From assembly GCF_011764425.1 (NCBI RefSeq), contig NZ_BLPF01000001.1, positions 2,223,001 through 2,287,000 of the forward strand: DNA of 64,000 nt, written 5' to 3'. The notes under the pieces are model-generated. The model saw only the letters and a program-made list of their open reading frames with translations. It was not told the origin of the DNA and did not search any database. Shown in pieces: positions 11,021 to 20,164 of this stretch. Origin of the DNA: Phytohabitans houttuyneae. Its GTDB lineage: Bacteria > Actinomycetota > Actinomycetes > Mycobacteriales > Micromonosporaceae. Both the position numbers and the translations under genes were made by a program. Numbering within the stretch: the stretch's first letter is position 1; each line of letters starts with the position of its first letter.

Positions 11021-11931
11021 CATTCGCGCTTGAGGCGACCAATCTGGGCAAGAGCTACGGACGCCACGAGGCGCTCATCGACTGCAACATCAAGATCCCG
11101 ATGGGACGTGTCGTGGGCCTGGTCGGGCCCAACGGTGCCGGCAAGTCGACCCTCCTGGGCCTCGCGTGCGGCCTGCTCGAGCCGACGACCGGCAGCGTCA
11201 CCGTCCTCGGCGAGCGGCCCGGCACCAGCGCCGCCCAGCTTTCACGGGTCGGCTTCGTCGCGCAGGACACGCCGCTCTACCCCGACCTGACCGTCGGTGA
11301 GCACCTCCGGCTCGGCGCGAAGCTCAACCCCCGGTGGGACAGCCGGATGGCCGAGGAGCGCGTCCGGCAGCTCAACCTCGACCTCAAGCGCAAGGCCGCG
11401 CGGCTCTCCGGCGGCCAGCGCGCTCAGCTCGCCCTGACGATCGCCGGCGCCAAGCGACCCGAGCTGCTCATCTTCGACGAGCCGGTCGCCGCGCTCGACC
11501 CGCTGGCGCGGCGCGCGTTCCTGCAAAACCTGATGGAGCTCGTCGCCGACCTCGAGCTGACCGTCGTGCTCTCCTCACACCTGCTCAGCGACCTTGAGCG
11601 GGTCTGTGACTACCTCGTCGTGCTCGCGCAGGGGCGGGTGCAGCTGGCCGGACCGGTCGAGGACCTGCTCGCCAGCCACTACCGGCTGATCGGCGGGCGC
11701 GAGGAGCTCGACTCGCTGCCACCGGGCACCGAGGTGATCCAGGCCGAGCACACCGGCCGCCAGAGCACGCTGACCATCCACGCGCCGAGCCCGCCGCCCG
11801 CGTCCGCCACTGTGCAGGCGCAGCGGCTCGACCTCGAGGACATGGTCCTGGCGTACATGGGCCGTGCCGCGAGAGCGGCCGGCGAGGGCTGGTCGACGCC
11901 GGACCCGAGCACGCCCGAGCCGGTCAGCTGA
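11017..11931 (+). CDS. ABC transporter ATP-binding protein (copy 2)
   Basis: A 304-residue ATPase homologous to copy 1 along its whole length: Walker A GPNGAGKST, signature LSGGQ, Walker B LLIFDEP, H-loop SSHLL, and C-terminal DLEDMVLAYM. The ATG overlaps the GntR stop by ATGA, a coupled regulator-ATPase pair. No permease follows; the next gene is a convergent dehydrogenase. It may therefore share the permease at 9455-10483, or its own permease has been lost. Codon use is typical for the window (CTG, GAG, AAG), unlike copy 1. Confidence 0.9.
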   Translation: MTFALEATNLGKSYGRHEALIDCNIKIPMGRVVGLVGPNGAGKSTLLGLACGLLEPTTGSVTVLGERPGTSAAQLSRVGFVAQDTPLYPDLTVGEHLRLGAKLNPRWDSRMAEERVRQLNLDLKRKAARLSGGQRAQLALTIAGAKRPELLIFDEPVAALDPLARRAFLQNLMELVADLELTVVLSSHLLSDLERVCDYLVVLAQGRVQLAGPVEDLLASHYRLIGGREELDSLPPGTEVIQAEHTGRQSTLTIHAPSPPPASATVQAQRLDLEDMVLAYMGRAARAAGEGWSTPDPSTPEPVS

Positions 11932-11934
11932 GCG

Positions 11935-13077
11935 TCACAGGCCGAGGCTGCGCCCGATGATCTCCTTCATGATCTCGGTGGTGCCGCCGTAGATGGTCTG
12001 GACGCGACTGTTGAGCCAGGCCTTCGCGACCGGGTACTCCATCATGTAGCCGTAGCCGCCGTGCAGCTGCACGCACCGGTCGGCCACCTTGTTCTGCAGC
12101 TCGGTCGTCCACCACTTCGCCTTGGCCGCGTCGACCACGCTCAGCCGCCCCGCGTTGAACTCCCGCACGCAGTGGTTGAGGAACGTCCGGGCGATCGTCA
12201 CCTCGGTGTCCAGCTCGGCCAGCAGGAAGCGGTTGTGCTGGAACTTGCCGATCGGCCGGCCGAACGCCTCGCGGTCGCGGGCGTACGTGAGCGTGATGTC
12301 CAGCAGCTTTTCGCAGGCGGCGACCGCGGCCACCGCGATGCCGAGCCGCTCGCGGGGCAGGTTGGCCATGAGGTGGTAGAAGCCGTGGTTTTCCGTACCG
12401 ATGAGGTTGCCGGCGGGCACGCGGCAGTCGTCGAAGAAGAGCTCGGCCGTGTCGTTGGCCTTCAGGCCCACCTTTTCCAGCCGCCGGCCGCGGGAGAAGC
12501 CGGCCGCGCCGCGCTCGACCGCGATGAGGCTCACGCCGTGCGCGCCCTCGTCCGGCGCGGTCTTGGCGACGACGACCACGAGGTCGGCCATGTCGCCGTT
12601 GGTGATGAACGTCTTTTGTCCATTGAGGACCCACGAGTCGCCGTCACGCACCGCTGACGTACGCACGCCGGCGAGGTCGGAGCCGGCGCCCGGCTCGCTC
12701 ATCGCGATCGCGGTGACGATGTCGCCGGAGCAGAACCCGGGCAGCCACCGCTTGCGCTGCTCGTCAGTGGTCAGCTCGGTCAGGTACGGCGCGACGACGT
12801 CGTTGTGCAGCCCGAAGCCGAGGCCGGAGCAGCCGGAGGCCACGACCTCCTCGACCAGCACCGTGTTGAAGCGGAAGTCGCGCTGCCCACCCCCGCCGTA
12901 CTCCTCGTCGACGTCCATGCCGAGCAGCCCGGCCGCACCGGCCTTGCGCCACACCTCACGGTCGACGATGCCGTCCTGCTCCCACGCGTCGTGGAAGGGC
13001 ACCGCCTCGCGGGCCAGGAACTCCCGGCACAGCGCGCGAAACTCCTCGTGGACCGGCTCGTACAGCTCCTGCTCCAT
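11935..13077 (-). CDS. Acyl-CoA dehydrogenase
   Basis: A 380-residue FAD flavoprotein that introduces the alpha-beta double bond in acyl-CoA. FAD/substrate motifs are present: AMSEPGAGSDL (residues 125-135), GQKTFITNG (153-161) and the C-terminal QLHGGYGY. The usual catalytic glutamate in the C-terminal YEGT motif is Gly here (YGGTTEIM, 363-370). A Glu at residue 243 in PRERLGIA sits where long-chain and isovaleryl-CoA dehydrogenases carry theirs, so it belongs to that subgroup and should be active. The natural substrate cannot be read from sequence. The ATG at 13077 is followed by a full N-terminal helical domain. It converges with ABC copy 2, leaving 3 bases between the two stops. Confidence 0.92.
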   Translation of the reverse strand: MEQELYEPVHEEFRALCREFLAREAVPFHDAWEQDGIVDREVWRKAGAAGLLGMDVDEEYGGGGQRDFRFNTVLVEEVVASGCSGLGFGLHNDVVAPYLTELTTDEQRKRWLPGFCSGDIVTAIAMSEPGAGSDLAGVRTSAVRDGDSWVLNGQKTFITNGDMADLVVVVAKTAPDEGAHGVSLIAVERGAAGFSRGRRLEKVGLKANDTAELFFDDCRVPAGNLIGTENHGFYHLMANLPRERLGIAVAAVAACEKLLDITLTYARDREAFGRPIGKFQHNRFLLAELDTEVTIARTFLNHCVREFNAGRLSVVDAAKAKWWTTELQNKVADRCVQLHGGYGYMMEYPVAKAWLNSRVQTIYGGTTEIMKEIIGRSLGL

Positions 13078-13174
13078 GCCTACCCCGCTCCGCCGCTCGG
13101 CGCTTGTCCGCCGTCGGGCCCAAGGCCCGTAGCCTCGCGTCTCCCGCTCATCACGCCAGTGTCTCAGGTCGGCC

Positions 13175-14959
13175 TCAGCGGTACCCCCGCGCCTGCAGTT
13201 CGAAGAGCTCGGCGTAGACGCCGCCCAGCTGGATCAGCTCGTCGTGGCTGCCGACCTCGGCCACGTGCCCGTCGCGCAGCAGCACGATGAGGTCGGCCAT
13301 CCGGACGGTGGAGAAGCGGTGCGAGACAAGCAGCGTGATCGCGCTCGTCGCGGCGCCGAAGTGGCTCGCCCGGCTGAACCGCTCGTACAGCGCGTGCTCG
13401 GCGGCGGTGTCGAGGCTCGCGCTCGGCTCGTCGAGGACGAGCAGGCTCGGATAGGGGCGCATCATCGCCCGCGCGAGGGCGAGCCGCTGCCACTGCCCGA
13501 GCGACAGGTCCACCCCGTCCGGCCACTGTGGACCGAGCTGGGTCCGCAGCCGGTGTGGCAACCCTTCGACGAGCGGGCGGGCGCCGGCCCGGTCGAGGGC
13601 GTCCCACACGTGCGCGTCGTCGTCCATCCGGTCGAGCCGCCCGACGCCGACCGCCTCGCGTACCAGCAGCTCGAAGCGGACGAAGTCCTGAAACGACGCG
13701 GACAGCGCCGCCGTCCACCGCTCCTGGCCGAGCGCGCGCAGGTCGGTGCCGCCCACGGTGATCGCGCCGCCGGTCGGTGGGTACAGCCCGCACAGCAGCT
13801 TCACGAGCGTGGTCTTGCCGGTTCCGTTTTCCCCCACCAGCGCGACCGTGGCGCCGACCGGCAGCCGCAACGACACGCCCCGGAGGATGTCGGCGCCGGT
13901 CCCGGGGTAGCGGAAGCTCACGTCCCGCAGCTCGATGTCACCGGCGGCGGGCCCGGACGCGGCGGGCGTGCGCGGGGCCGGCACGGCCGGCGTGGTGTCG
14001 CCGACGTCGTACAGCCACCGCAGGCGCCGCACGTCCAGCAGCGCGCGCCGCACACCGCTCATGGCACCGCTGAACTCGTCCACCTGCTCGGTGAGCCGGA
14101 TGGCCAGCGCGAGCACCAGCAGGACCTGGCCGGGCGTGGCGCGGCCGCCCACCGCCTCCCGCACGACGAACGCCATCGCCAGCACGAAGATCACCGAGAA
14201 GGCCAACCAACCGGCGACGGTGAACGCCAAGGCGCGACCCTCGGCCGCGTCGACAGCGCGGTACGCCCGCCGCGAGGCGGCGCCGAAGCGGTCGCGCACG
14301 AACCCCTCCGCGCGGTTCACCTTGATCTCCTTGGCCGGACCCGCGTTGGCGGCGAGCCCGAACAGCCGGTCGGCCAGCCGCAGCGACGGGGCTGCGCGCT
14401 CGTCTCCGCGGACCCGGACCACCTCGCCCCGGCCGCCGAGGTAGATCGCCGGCACGGCGGCCGCGACCAGCGCCACCAGCACCCAGTGCACGCTGGCGAG
14501 CGCGAACAGCACCACGCCCATCAGGACGGCCGCCTGCAGCAACGCGATCGCGCGCACCAGCACATCGCCCAGTGCGGAGGCCCTGTCGCGCGCCTGCTCG
14601 ATCCGGTCGTGAAACTCCGGGCGCTCCAGGTGGTCCAGCGTGTGCGGCGCGGTCGACACGCGCAGCAGCCGCCGCTCGAAGGCGAAGTTCGTCTTCTCGC
14701 GGAGGGTCATCTCCAGCTTGCCGGCCGGGTGGTTGAAGGCGGAGCTGCCGACGTCGGCCAGCGCGAGCAGGGCGGCCCATCCCACGGCCGCGCGCACGTC
14801 GCCGCGCAGGCCGGCGTCGACCAGCAGGCCGAGCGCCACGGCGTCCAGCGGCGTGAGGACGGCGGCGGCCAGCCGCATCGCGACGACGGTGGCGGCGAGC
14901 CGGGGGTCGGTGCGCAGCACGTCGCGCAGGATCGGCGCGGTCCGCCGCCCCTTCGTCAC
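13175..14959 (-). CDS. ABC exporter, fused membrane and ATPase domains (second subunit)
   Basis: A 594-residue half-transporter: an N-terminal type-I exporter membrane domain of about 330 residues, then an ATPase with Walker A GENGTGKTT, signature LSLGQW (variant of LSGGQ), Walker B LLVLDEPSASLD and H-loop LLVSHR. The start is GTG 14959, overlapping the stop of the upstream subunit by GTGA. The two subunits most likely form a heterodimer with one degenerate site, as suggested by LSLGQ here versus LSGGQ in the partner. Substrate unknown; the NRPS peptide is one possibility but lies 5.7 kb away beyond unrelated genes. Confidence 0.9.
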   Translation of the reverse strand: MTKGRRTAPILRDVLRTDPRLAATVVAMRLAAAVLTPLDAVALGLLVDAGLRGDVRAAVGWAALLALADVGSSAFNHPAGKLEMTLREKTNFAFERRLLRVSTAPHTLDHLERPEFHDRIEQARDRASALGDVLVRAIALLQAAVLMGVVLFALASVHWVLVALVAAAVPAIYLGGRGEVVRVRGDERAAPSLRLADRLFGLAANAGPAKEIKVNRAEGFVRDRFGAASRRAYRAVDAAEGRALAFTVAGWLAFSVIFVLAMAFVVREAVGGRATPGQVLLVLALAIRLTEQVDEFSGAMSGVRRALLDVRRLRWLYDVGDTTPAVPAPRTPAASGPAAGDIELRDVSFRYPGTGADILRGVSLRLPVGATVALVGENGTGKTTLVKLLCGLYPPTGGAITVGGTDLRALGQERWTAALSASFQDFVRFELLVREAVGVGRLDRMDDDAHVWDALDRAGARPLVEGLPHRLRTQLGPQWPDGVDLSLGQWQRLALARAMMRPYPSLLVLDEPSASLDTAAEHALYERFSRASHFGAATSAITLLVSHRFSTVRMADLIVLLRDGHVAEVGSHDELIQLGGVYAELFELQARGYR

Positions 14960-16800
14960 CGCTCCCCCGAGAGCTGGAAGCGTTCGGCCTGCTGGCGGAA
15001 GGCCGCCGCGTACACCCCGCCCGCCGCGAGCAGCGCGTCGTGCGAGCCGTCTTCGACCACCCGCCCGCCGCCGAGCACGACGATCCGGTCGGCCCGGCGC
15101 ACGTTGGCGAAGCGGTGTGAGATGAGCAGGGTGGTGCTGCCGCTGGTCACGGTCAGGATCCGCTCGAACAGCGCCGCCTCCGCCCGCACATCGAGGTTGG
15201 CGGTGGGCTCGTCGAGGATCAGCACGCTCGCGCCGGCGTGGCGGCCGGCCAGTGCGCGGGCCAGCGCGACCTTCTGCCACTGGCCTCCGGACAGCTCGAC
15301 GCCACGGTCGAACTCACGCCCGAGCACGGTGTCCAGGCCGTGCGGCAGCGCGTCGGCCAGATCGGCGGCAGCGGCGTCGGCAAGCATCCGCCGGGTACCG
15401 CCGTCGTCGAGGTCGCCGCCCGCGCCCGCGGCGACGTTCTCCCGGAGGGTGAGCGGGTAGCGCACGTAGTCCTGAAAGATCGCCGCGACGTGCCGCCGCC
15501 ACGCGAAGGGGTCCAGCTCGCGCAGGTCGGTGCCGTCGACGGTGATCCGGCCCGCGGACGGCTGGTAGAGGCCACACAGCAGCTTCACCAGGGTGGTCTT
15601 TCCGGCGCCGTTGTCGCCGACGACGGCCAGCGACCGGCCGGCCGCGATGCTCAGGTCGAGACCGCTGAGCACGTCCGGCCCGCCGGGGTACGCGAACGAC
15701 ACCCGGTCGAACCGGATCTCCCGGGCGGGCCGTACGTCCGCGGTCCGGGCGGCGCCGCCGGGCGCTGGATGCGCCACGCGCTGCGCCGACAGCAGCGGCG
15801 TGGCGCCGATCGCGAGGCGGGACAGGTCGTTGTAGCTGGGCGTCAGCCGCCAGACCTGGCCGGCCGCCAGCACGTACAGCGCGGTGGCCGTCAACGACTG
15901 CCGCCCGGTGGCCAGCTCCCACCCCAGGGCGCCGAAGACCGCCAGGTAGCCGGCGGTCACCGACGCGACCGGCGGCAGAAACCGGCGCAGCCGGGTCGTC
16001 CGCTCGCGCCAGAGTGGCACCATGCCGGCCAGGTAGTGCGCGGCGAACCGGTCGCGGACGAAGCCGCCGAGGCCGAAGACGCGCAACTCCTTGGCGGCTG
16101 CCGCGTCGGTGCCGAGGCCGCGGAAGTAGCTTGCCCTGGCCTGCTCCGGCGTACGCTCCACCCAGCTGCGGGCGACCTTGCCGTGCTCGGACCGGAAGTA
16201 CATGTCCCACGGCAGGAACGTCAGCAGCAGCACCAGCGGCGTCCACCAGTGAAAGGTGACCAGGATTCCCGCCGCGGCAAGCCCCTGCAGCCGCCCGGAG
16301 ATCAGGCCGGCGACCGCCCGGATGGCGTCGTCGGCGCCGAAGGTGGCCGATCGGGTGTCCTGCGCCAGCGTGGCGGCGTCACGCAACGCGCCGTGCTCGA
16401 CGTGTCCGAGCCCCGGCCGGCCGAGCGTCGCGTCCATGACCCGGTCGCGCACGAGCACGTCCAACCGCGCGCCCATGACGCGTCCCAGCGACCACTGGAC
16501 GGCCGGCGTCACCTGAGCGATGAAGTAGGCCACCGCCATCGTTCCCAGTCCGATGTAGACGGAATTGGCGGCGGCGGATCCGGCGCCCTGCTCGGCCGCC
16601 TCCGGAAGTCCGCCCACGACGGCGCTGACCGCGACCATCTGGATCATCGGGAACGCGGCCGTGGCGACCGCGGTCACGGCCAGCAGGGCGGTCAGCGGAC
16701 GGCTGACCCGCCACGCCGCGACCGCGACGGTGCGGGCGCTGCGCCACAGCCCGTCGGCTGGGCTGAGGCTGCGCCACCACCGGACCGCCGTCTCACGCAT
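14956..16800 (-). CDS. ABC exporter, fused membrane and ATPase domains (first subunit)
   Basis: A 614-residue half-transporter with a membrane domain (hydrophobic spans near residues 30-65, 85-105, 160-190 and 270-310) and an ATPase with Walker A GDNGAGKTT, signature LSGGQW, Walker B VLILDEPTANLD and H-loop LLISHR. The ATG at 16800 follows GGAGGTGGC closely; a GTG at 16821 in the same frame is an alternative. It is first of a coupled pair with the gene at 13175-14959. Of the two it carries the canonical signature motif, so the consensus ATP site is probably formed with this one. Confidence 0.9.
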   Translation of the reverse strand: MRETAVRWWRSLSPADGLWRSARTVAVAAWRVSRPLTALLAVTAVATAAFPMIQMVAVSAVVGGLPEAAEQGAGSAAANSVYIGLGTMAVAYFIAQVTPAVQWSLGRVMGARLDVLVRDRVMDATLGRPGLGHVEHGALRDAATLAQDTRSATFGADDAIRAVAGLISGRLQGLAAAGILVTFHWWTPLVLLLTFLPWDMYFRSEHGKVARSWVERTPEQARASYFRGLGTDAAAAKELRVFGLGGFVRDRFAAHYLAGMVPLWRERTTRLRRFLPPVASVTAGYLAVFGALGWELATGRQSLTATALYVLAAGQVWRLTPSYNDLSRLAIGATPLLSAQRVAHPAPGGAARTADVRPAREIRFDRVSFAYPGGPDVLSGLDLSIAAGRSLAVVGDNGAGKTTLVKLLCGLYQPSAGRITVDGTDLRELDPFAWRRHVAAIFQDYVRYPLTLRENVAAGAGGDLDDGGTRRMLADAAAADLADALPHGLDTVLGREFDRGVELSGGQWQKVALARALAGRHAGASVLILDEPTANLDVRAEAALFERILTVTSGSTTLLISHRFANVRRADRIVVLGGGRVVEDGSHDALLAAGGVYAAAFRQQAERFQLSGER

Positions 16801-16884
16801 GCCACCTCCGGTCCGGTTCACACGGGTACGCGAAGGGCCGGCAGCGGTCCGGCCGGTGGGCCTGAAAGCCCAGCGAGCAGGTTA

Positions 16885-17531
16885 CTACTTGGCCAACGCC
16901 CGCGCGGCGACCTTCAGGTCGGCGACCAGGCCGTCGAACGCCGCGTCGCGGTCGTCGGCGCGCAGCACCGCGGACGGGTGGATCGTGGCCATGGCCTGGA
17001 TCTCCGCCACCGGAAAGTCTTCCGGGTGCTGCGCCGACGCCGGCCACGGCAGCAGCTCGCCGCGCGAGCGGGTCACCCGGAACGACGGGCCGAGCAGCGC
17101 CTTCGCCGCGGTCGCGCCCAGCACCACGATCAGCTCCGGCTTCAGCAGCGACAGCTCGGCCACCAGCCACGGCCGGCACGCCTCGATGTGCACCCGGTCC
17201 GGGTCTGGTGGATGCGCCGCTTGCCGCGCTGCTCGAAGCGGAAGTGCTTCACCGCGTTCGTGATGTAGATGTGGGCGGGGTCGATGCCGGCCTCGTCGAC
17301 CGCGCGGCGCAGCAGATGGCCGGCCGGGCCGACGAAGGGCAGGCCCTTCTGGTCCTCGACGTCGCCGGGCTGCTCGCCCACGAATACCACCCGGGCGTGC
17401 GCGTCGCCCCGGCCGAACACCACCTGCGTGGCGTCCTGGTAAAGCTCGCAGCCCTTGCACGAAGGGGCGGCCGCCTTCAGCTTGTCGAGCGTGCGGGCGT
17501 CGTCCGGGACGAACTCCTGCGCTGTCGTCAC
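16885..17531 (-). CDS. UdgX-type uracil-DNA glycosylase, single-base frame break
   Basis: DNA repair enzyme of the family 4/UdgX group. The first half reads QPGDVEDQKGLPFVGPAG (active-site loop) and reaches KRRIH, the R-loop whose histidine forms the covalent uracil adduct in UdgX. The rest (VHIEACRPW, VLGATAA, ATIHPSAVLR) is in another frame. Adding one base at the GGG run 17201-17203 joins them into a normal protein of 215 residues. Cysteines in CKGC and ACRPW are the expected iron-sulfur ligands. The GTG start at 17531 overlaps the upstream mocR stop (GTGA). The conserved active-site residues on both sides of the break argue for a sequencing artefact rather than a dead gene. Confidence 0.88.
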
Positions 17532-18876
17532 CGCACTGTTCTACCCCATTCGGGCGGGGACGATGCGGCCGCGGCCACCGCGTCGGCGAGCGGCGGAATG
17601 TCCGACTCTTTGAGTGGGCTGATCGTGATCCGGACGCCGGGCGGCGTGGCCTGCCGGTACAGCGCGCCGGGCGCCACCGCGTACCCCGCATCGCGGAGGC
17701 TGGTGACCGCGCGCGTCTCGTCGGCGACGGGGATCCAGACGTTGATGCCGGTCCGCCCGTACGCCGTCACCCCGCGCTCGGCGAACGCGGCCAGCAGCCC
17801 GTTGCGCCGCCGGTCGTAGCTGTGGCCCGCCGCCACCACGCCGGCCGCGACCGCCGGGTCGCGCCACAGCCCGACGGCCAGCCGCTGGAGCAGCGTGGAG
17901 ACCCACCCGGCGCCGAGCCGCATCCGGCCGGTGACGCGCGCCACGGTGGCTTCGTCGCCGCCGAGGGCGGCCAGGCGCAGGTCGGCGCCGTAGGGCTTGG
18001 AGGCCGAGCGGAGGAATGCCCAGGTCCGCGTCGCACCGGCCAGCGGATGCAGCGGTACGTCCGCCAGCTCGCCGGCGTGGTCGTCCTCGATCAGCAGTAC
18101 CCCATCCTGGCCGGCCAGCAGCGCGCGCAGCTCGCCGGCCCGGTCGGCGGTGAGGTAGGCGCCGGTCGGGTTGTGCGCGCGGGTGGTGACCACGACGGCC
18201 CGGGCGCCGGCCGCGAGCGCCGTCTTGAGGCCGTGTGGCGTCGGGCCCTCGCCGTCGACCGGCACCGGGACGGCCCGCAGCCCGAGCGCCGCGACGAGGT
18301 CGAGGAAGTTGGACCAGCCGGGGTCCTCGACCGCCACCGCGTCGCCGGGGCGCAGGTGCGCGGTGAGCAGCCGCTCGGCACCGTCGAGGGCGCCGCTGGT
18401 GACCGTGACCGCGGGCGCGTCCACCCCGTCGGCGGCGAAGCGGGCGCGGATCATGTCGGCCAGCTCGGGCAGGACACCGGCATCCGCGTACCCACTCGGG
18501 GGCCGACCTGCGCGGCGAGCACGGCCAGCTGCGGACCGAGCGGTGGCAGCAGGCTGCGGTCCGGCTCTCCGGCCGAGAGGTCGAGCGCGCCCGGCGGGAC
18601 GAGCGGGCGCAGCGCGGCGCGGGTGGCGGTGACCGGCGGGCGGGGGCGGATCCGTGTGCCGTTGCGCCCGGCGGTCTCGATCACGCCGCGCTGGCGGAGC
18701 ACCTGGTACGCCTTGGCGACCGTCCCCGGGCTCACGCCTAGCTCGTCGGCGAGCGCCCGCACGGCCGGCAGCGGCGCCCCGGAGAGCAGCTCGCCGGTGC
18801 GCACGCCCGACTCCACGCTCGCCGAAATCTCGGCTGACGTGGTCCCACTGATCTGATAATGTACTGGCACAGTCAC
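17528..18876 (-). CDS. MocR/PdxR-type regulator (GntR helix-turn-helix plus aminotransferase domain), frame break
   Basis: The N-terminal 75 residues form a GntR winged helix (LADELGVSPGTVAKAY). The remainder is a fold-type-I aminotransferase domain with HNPTGAYL and a PLP-lysine candidate in SASKPYGADLR. The two parts lie in different frames; one extra base near the CCC at 18491-18493 joins them as VGYADAGVLPELADM, giving 449 residues. MocR proteins use PLP as ligand or cofactor and commonly control divergent genes; here the divergent gene is a PNPOx-GNAT fusion. The GTG start at 18876 is 9 bases from a TATAGT box on its strand, so the mRNA may be leaderless. Confidence 0.88.
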
Positions 18877-18879
18877 AGT

Positions 18880-18895
18880 TTTGTACTATAACAAA
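18880..18895. promoter_or_regulatory. Overlapping divergent promoters with TTTGT-N6-ACAAA operator
   Basis: TTTGT (18880-18884) and ACAAA (18891-18895) form an inverted repeat around ACTATA. Read rightward, TACTAT is a -10-like box for the PNPOx-GNAT gene; read leftward, TATAGT is a -10 box for mocR. A MocR dimer bound here would control both directions. Confidence 0.55.
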
Positions 18896-18919
18896 CTTTC
18901 ACGGGGAGGGCGTGTCGGG

Positions 18920-20164
18920 GTGTACGAGCAGACGGAGCGGACCACCGCCAAGCGGGAGCGGGACCGGATGAGCTACGAGCGCGCCACCGCCCACGCGATC
19001 CTCGACGAGGCATACCACTGCGCGCTCGGGTTCACTGTGGACGGTGAGCCGCGGGTGCTGCCGACGCTGCACGTGCGGGTCGGCGAGACGGTCTACGTGC
19101 ACGGATCCACCGGCAGCCGACCCCTGCTCGCCGCGCGCGGTGACGACGGGCTGCGGGTGTGCCTCACCGTCACCCAGCTCGACGGCCTGGTGCTGGCCCG
19201 CTCGCAGTTTCATCACAGCGCCAACTACCGGTCGGTGATTGCGCACGGCGTGGCCCACCTCGTCACCAGCGAGGAGGAGAAGCGCACCGCGCTCAACGCG
19301 CTGGTCGACAAGATCGGACGCGGGCGCTCGGCGCAGACCCGCGTCCCCACCCGCAAGGAGCTCGCCGAGACCGCGATGCTGGCGCTGCCGCTGCGCGAGG
19401 TGTCGGTCAAGGCGCGGGCCGGCGGTGTCCTGGAGGACGAGGACGACCTCGCCTTGCCGTACTGGGCGGGCGTGGTCCCGCTGCGTCTCGTGCCGGGCAT
19501 GCCCGAGCCGGACGCCGGCGTCACCGTGCCGGTCCCCCACTACCTGCGGCCGCCCCGCTCCCCCTGGCTGACGCCCGAGCCGCTGTACGGCGACCACGTC
19601 ATCCTCGAGCCGCTGGACGTGGCGCACGCGGACGAGCTGTTCGCGGCGACCCGCGATCCCGAGGTGTGGCAGCACCTGACGCACGCACAGCCGGCCGACA
19701 GCGACGCGATGGCCGAGCTGATCGCCGACGCGCTTCGCATGCACCACACCGGCGCCCGCGTGCCGTGGGTCCAGCGCGACGCCGTGACCGGCGAGGTGAT
19801 CGGCACCACGTCGTATTACGAGGTGAACGAGACGAAGCGGGCACTCGGCATCGGCTACACGTTCCTCAGCCGGCGTTGTTGGCGCACGGGGGTCAACACG
19901 GAGGCCAAGCTGCTGCTGCTCACCCGCGCGTTCGAGGAGTTGGGCGCGGTGCGGGTGGTGTGGCACACCGACACGCGCAACGAGCGTTCGCAGGCCGCCA
20001 TCGAGCGGTTGGGCGCGCGACGCGAGGGCGTGCTGCGGATGCACCGGCTGCGCGCGGACGGCGCGTGGTACGACAGCGTGCAGTACGCGATGACGGTCGA
20101 CGAGTGGCCAGCGGCACACAACCGGCTGCGGGAAAGGCTTCGTGCCCCGCTGACGGTGGGGTGA
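18920..20164 (+). CDS. Fusion of PNPOx-like flavin/B6-binding domain and GNAT acetyltransferase
   Basis: A protein of about 414 residues. Residues about 15-200 resemble the pyridoxamine-5'-phosphate-oxidase-like split-barrel family (ILDEAYHCALGF, LHVRVGETVYVHG, SQFHHSANYRSV). Residues 230-400 form a RimJ/RimL-type N-acetyltransferase (VILEPLDVAHADELF, IGYTFLSRRCWRTGVNTEAK, NERSQAAIERLGARREG). The GTG at 18920 is chosen because GGGGAGGG lies upstream; an ATG at 18968 would still keep both domains. It is divergent from MocR and coupled (GTGA overlap) to LeuE. This context suggests a small regulon for a B6-related or amino-compound resistance/export function; the substrate is unknown. Confidence 0.85.
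   Translation: MYEQTERTTAKRERDRMSYERATAHAILDEAYHCALGFTVDGEPRVLPTLHVRVGETVYVHGSTGSRPLLAARGDDGLRVCLTVTQLDGLVLARSQFHHSANYRSVIAHGVAHLVTSEEEKRTALNALVDKIGRGRSAQTRVPTRKELAETAMLALPLREVSVKARAGGVLEDEDDLALPYWAGVVPLRLVPGMPEPDAGVTVPVPHYLRPPRSPWLTPEPLYGDHVILEPLDVAHADELFAATRDPEVWQHLTHAQPADSDAMAELIADALRMHHTGARVPWVQRDAVTGEVIGTTSYYEVNETKRALGIGYTFLSRRCWRTGVNTEAKLLLLTRAFEELGAVRVVWHTDTRNERSQAAIERLGARREGVLRMHRLRADGAWYDSVQYAMTVDEWPAAHNRLRERLRAPLTVG

Noticed and set aside
13115-13129. CGGGCC-CAA-GGCCCG hairpin as a terminator
   Set aside because: It lies upstream of the dehydrogenase start and downstream of nothing on its strand; 6-bp GC palindromes are common at this base composition.
13175-16800. ABC exporter as the dedicated exporter of the NRPS peptide
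   Set aside because: It lies on the same strand but is separated from the NRPS operon by an unrelated ABC/GntR cluster and a dehydrogenase; no shared signal was found, so no link is claimed.
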